NCBI RefSeq assembly: GCF_002879855.1
Contig: NZ_PNYB01000010.1
Location: 62,001-126,000, forward strand
DNA: 64,000 nucleotides
From: Trinickia soli
GTDB lineage: Bacteria; Pseudomonadota; Gammaproteobacteria; Burkholderiales; Burkholderiaceae
Reading direction: 5' to 3'
The notes beneath the pieces were generated by a model. That model was not told where the DNA came from and ran no database searches. It saw only the letters and a program-made list of their open reading frames with translations. Shown here piece after piece: positions 63,011 to 64,000 of the stretch. Every line of letters begins with the position of its first letter. Within the stretch, counting starts at the first letter, position 1. The position numbers were made by a program, and so were the translations under genes.

Positions 63011-64000
63011 TCAGCCCGGCTGCGCGACGCGTTCGTCGGGTTCGTCATCGGGCGAAGCCACTGCCACGCAATCGCGGCCGAGCGCTTTCGCCGTATAAAG
63101 GGCCGCGTCTGCCCGCGCCATGACCGCGGCGAGCGTATCACCCGCACCGAATTCGTCCACGCCCGCGCTGAACGTGAACGGCGTTTGAGCGCACGGTGCA
63201 GCAGCGACAGCTGCACGCAAACCGTTCGTCAGTTGCAACGCTTCGCCTTCGTGCGTGGCGGGAAACAGGACCGCGAACTCTTCTCCACCAAGGCGCCCGA
63301 ACAAATCGCCGGCACGCACCGACCGCAACATCGTGGTTCCAAAATGCGCCAACGCACGGTCGCCGGCCGCGTGACCGTACTGGTCGTTGACGTTTTTGAA
63401 GTTGTCGATATCGAGTATTGCGAGAGCAAGCGGTGTTCCCTTGACACGCGCGGCAGCGATCATCGCCTCGGCACGCTCGACGAACGCGCGCCGCATGAGG
63501 GCGCCGGTCAGTTCATCGACGGTAGCGAGCCGCTCCAAGCGTTCGGCCAATCGATCGTGGGCGAGCATGACCATAGCGATCGACAAGAACGGAAAGCTAA
63601 GGATGCCAAGACCCAGGAAGGCGACGTTCAGCGGCGAGGGATCGAGAAACGCCGCCTGATGATCGAAGCCGAAACCGTAAGTGACCGATCTCGCCACGTG
63701 GACCAGCGCCCCGACGAACGCGGCGATCGCAAGGAAATAGTAGTTGTACTTCGGACGCTGTCGCGGCCGATACCGGAGCGCTGTCCATCCGATGGCCACG
63801 CGCACATAAGCGAAGTAAGCGGAGGTCAGAGCCACGCGCGCATCGAGATTCGGTTCAACATAGGTCAGAACGATCACCGCGAGGAAGATGGCGACGACGG
63901 CGACGCACTCGACTCTGGATACGGCGCGCCTTCCGAAGAACTCACGCGTGCCTTGCGCAATAAGCAGGCCACCCAACAGGAACAATGTATGGGCGGCGAA
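63011..64000 (-). CDS. Membrane GGDEF diguanylate cyclase, 5' end cut by window edge
   Basis: At least 330 residues, open to the right edge without a start (a TTG at 63985 is unlikely to be the true one because the frame continues upstream with hydrophobic residues). At least four TM segments lie before the C-terminal GGDEF domain. Active site GGEEF; I-site RAGD five residues before it. 62 bases separate it from the next GGDEF gene, both on the minus strand. Confidence 0.88.
   Translation of the reverse strand, partial: FAAHTLFLLGGLLIAQGTREFFGRRAVSRVECVAVVAIFLAVIVLTYVEPNLDARVALTSAYFAYVRVAIGWTALRYRPRQRPKYNYYFLAIAAFVGALVHVARSVTYGFGFDHQAAFLDPSPLNVAFLGLGILSFPFLSIAMVMLAHDRLAERLERLATVDELTGALMRRAFVERAEAMIAAARVKGTPLALAILDIDNFKNVNDQYGHAAGDRALAHFGTTMLRSVRAGDLFGRLGGEEFAVLFPATHEGEALQLTNGLRAAVAAAPCAQTPFTFSAGVDEFGAGDTLAAVMARADAALYTAKALGRDCVAVASPDDEPDERVAQPG

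Overview
The window looks like a chromosomal segment from a GC-rich betaproteobacterium of the Burkholderiaceae (Burkholderia, Paraburkholderia, Caballeronia or Trinickia-like). This rests on the gene content (beta-proteobacterial style leucine-degradation operon with a divergent TetR gene, long PyrB, FtrA-type regulator, DUF2891, DUF3309, TorF-type porin) and on strongly G/C-biased third positions almost everywhere. Both edges cut a gene: a glycine betaine/proline ABC ATPase on the left and a diguanylate cyclase on the right. No rRNA, tRNA or CRISPR array was seen.

Layout. 1-5.4 kb: proV-like ATPase, a TorF-family porin, a CDP-diacylglycerol pyrophosphatase, two tandem paralogous lipoproteins, and a DUF2778 (Tlde1-like) cell-wall toxin translationally coupled to a two-helix membrane protein, which looks like an orphan type VI effector-immunity pair. 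5.4-13.2 kb: a cysteine synthase-family gene and the leucine/isovalerate operon liuA-liuB-liuC-liuD with a divergent TetR regulator and a LiuR-like operator between them. 13.3-28.5 kb: mostly single metabolic and envelope genes (DUF2891, amylo-alpha-1,6-glucosidase, alpha/beta hydrolase with a MOSC protein, an orphan MreB, a degenerate UbiB-like pseudokinase, an L,D-transpeptidase, an S10 and an S53 peptidase, DUF1993, LysE exporter).

28.6-37.6 kb is a transferred island, visibly richer in A/T and with different codon use. It starts at a truncated IS4/Tn5-type transposase. On the minus strand it carries an XRE regulator, a SIR2 protein, a HerA ATPase, HamA (DUF1837) and HamB (Ski2-like helicase): a SIR2-HerA anti-phage pair next to a Hachiman system, all in one direction. 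About 1.5 kb of largely unexplained DNA with transposon-end-like inverted and direct repeats separates it from the core genome.

37.6-64 kb returns to core style: ArsR regulator with an old-yellow-enzyme reductase and an SDR; a TPR protein with a glycosyltransferase-like C-terminus; FtrA regulator divergent from a rhodanese; a DapA paralogue; PyrB with an N-terminal helix-turn-helix-like extension; a MobA-like nucleotidyltransferase; an MDR alcohol dehydrogenase divergent from LysR; two unknown proteins; a cache-domain chemoreceptor; a second FtsI; an E1alpha-E1beta-E2 2-oxoacid dehydrogenase operon without E3; DUF3309; a divergent MurA; a YigZ-family protein; a 13-copy 16-bp minisatellite; and two GGDEF proteins. 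Envelope-biogenesis paralogues (MreB, FtsI, MurA, L,D-transpeptidase) sit here as isolated copies outside their usual dcw/mre operons.
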